NCBI GenBank assembly: GCA_005503165.1
Contig: SCNT01000011.1
Coordinates: 1 to 64,000, forward strand
DNA from: Sphingomonadaceae bacterium 3R27E2-A
GTDB lineage: Bacteria > Pseudomonadota > Alphaproteobacteria > Sphingomonadales > Sphingomonadaceae
Direction of reading: 5' to 3'
Length of the DNA: 64,000 nucleotides
Shown here: positions 63,731 through 64,000 of the stretch, piece by piece
How positions within the stretch are numbered: position 1 is the stretch's first letter
How the letters are laid out: every line of letters begins with the position of its first letter
Notes under the pieces: model-generated
What the model was told of the DNA's origin: nothing
The model's database searches: none
What the model saw: the letters and a program-made list of their open reading frames with translations, nothing else
Made by a program: the position numbers and the translations under genes

Positions 63731-64000
63731 CAGCCTTGCTCCTGCTCCGCGGCGCCGTCTTCGGGCTGTTCGCCGCGCTCGCGTTCCTCCATCCGCTCGC
63801 CGGTCACGACATAATAGACCATCTCGGCGATGTTGGTCGCATGGTCGCCCATGCGCTCGAGGTTCTTGGCGACGAACAGCAGATGCGCGCTTTCCGAGAT
63901 AAGCTTCGGATTTTCCATCATGAAGGTGACGAGCGTGCGGAAGATGCTGTTATAGAAATCATCGACAATCTTGTCGCGGACGGTCACCCGCACCGCGAGC
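63730..64000 (-). CDS. phoU: Phosphate transport regulator PhoU, C-terminal part
   Basis: The visible 89 residues include VDDFYNSIFRTLVTFMMENP, LFVAKNLERMGDHATNIAEM VYYVVTGE, the second E-R-x-x-D-x-x-x-N-I metal-binding repeat of PhoU. The acidic tail (EERERGEQPEDGAAEQEQ) is variable. The gene runs off the right end; its start and the usual pst genes are outside. PhoU links the Pst transporter to PhoR/PhoB signalling. Confidence 0.93.
   Translation of the reverse strand, partial: LAVRVTVRDKIVDDFYNSIFRTLVTFMMENPKLISESAHLLFVAKNLERMGDHATNIAEMVYYVVTGERMEERERGEQPEDGAAEQEQG

Overview
The window is GC-rich chromosomal DNA from an alphaproteobacterium of the Sphingomonadales, most like Sphingopyxis or Sphingomonas. 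The support is the gene content (NDUFS4-like complex I subunit, DUF2794 and DUF4170 proteins, pyruvate dehydrogenase E1-beta with its own lipoyl domain, lon-hupB order) and several families of interspersed palindromic repeats typical of sphingomonads. No genus can be fixed from the sequence alone.

Region 1 (1-15440) is the distal half of an extracellular contractile injection system (eCIS, phage-tail-like) operon. All genes read rightward and most overlap by 4-8 bases. In order: the end of an unrecognised proline-rich protein, a CIS tube/baseplate-hub protein, a LysM-like gp53-type protein, a gp27/gpD-like hub, a gp5/gpV-like spike, a PAAR-like tip, a gp25 wedge protein, two large J-type wedge proteins, a gpI-type protein and a 1235-residue DUF6519/beta-helix protein. 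Sheath, inner tube, AAA+ ATPase and cap genes are not in view and should lie upstream. A tRNA-3'-end-like fragment and a hairpin follow the operon.

Region 2 (15636-35715) is housekeeping: agmatine-to-putrescine enzymes (aguA, aguB) with a heme-barrel protein, an M28 lipoprotein peptidase, rlmJ, rpsD, a chorismate mutase, two tandem small secreted paralogues, a trmJ-nrdR-glyA-rpiB run, a cysteine desulfurase with a ferredoxin, SRP RNA, dnaX-ybaB, lon (with a sigma-32-like promoter), hupB and tRNA-Val(CAC).

Region 3 (35790-46883) holds a PepSY-like protein with an OmpR-type two-component system, a low-GC orphan gene, a glutathione transferase, a second chorismate mutase, a polyprenyl diphosphate synthase, hrpB and a cluster of small membrane/coiled-coil envelope proteins. 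Two copies of an exactly 266-bp element sit here in opposite orientation. Their 32-bp terminal inverted repeats are almost perfect within each copy but differ between copies, and both carry a colinear 63-codon ORF. This is the most unusual signal in the window.

Region 4 (47098-64000) contains eno, an S9 peptidase, ftsB, pdhA-pdhB (with a palindromic repeat inside the coding sequence of pdhB), three TadE/TadG-like genes (one with EF-hand-like calcium loops), a squalene/phytoene-synthase-like protein, cysE, DUF2794, a multi-pass membrane protein, an SDR oxidoreductase, and a phosphate-starvation locus: an OprP-like porin behind four 11-bp-phased Pho half-sites, phoB, and the end of phoU.
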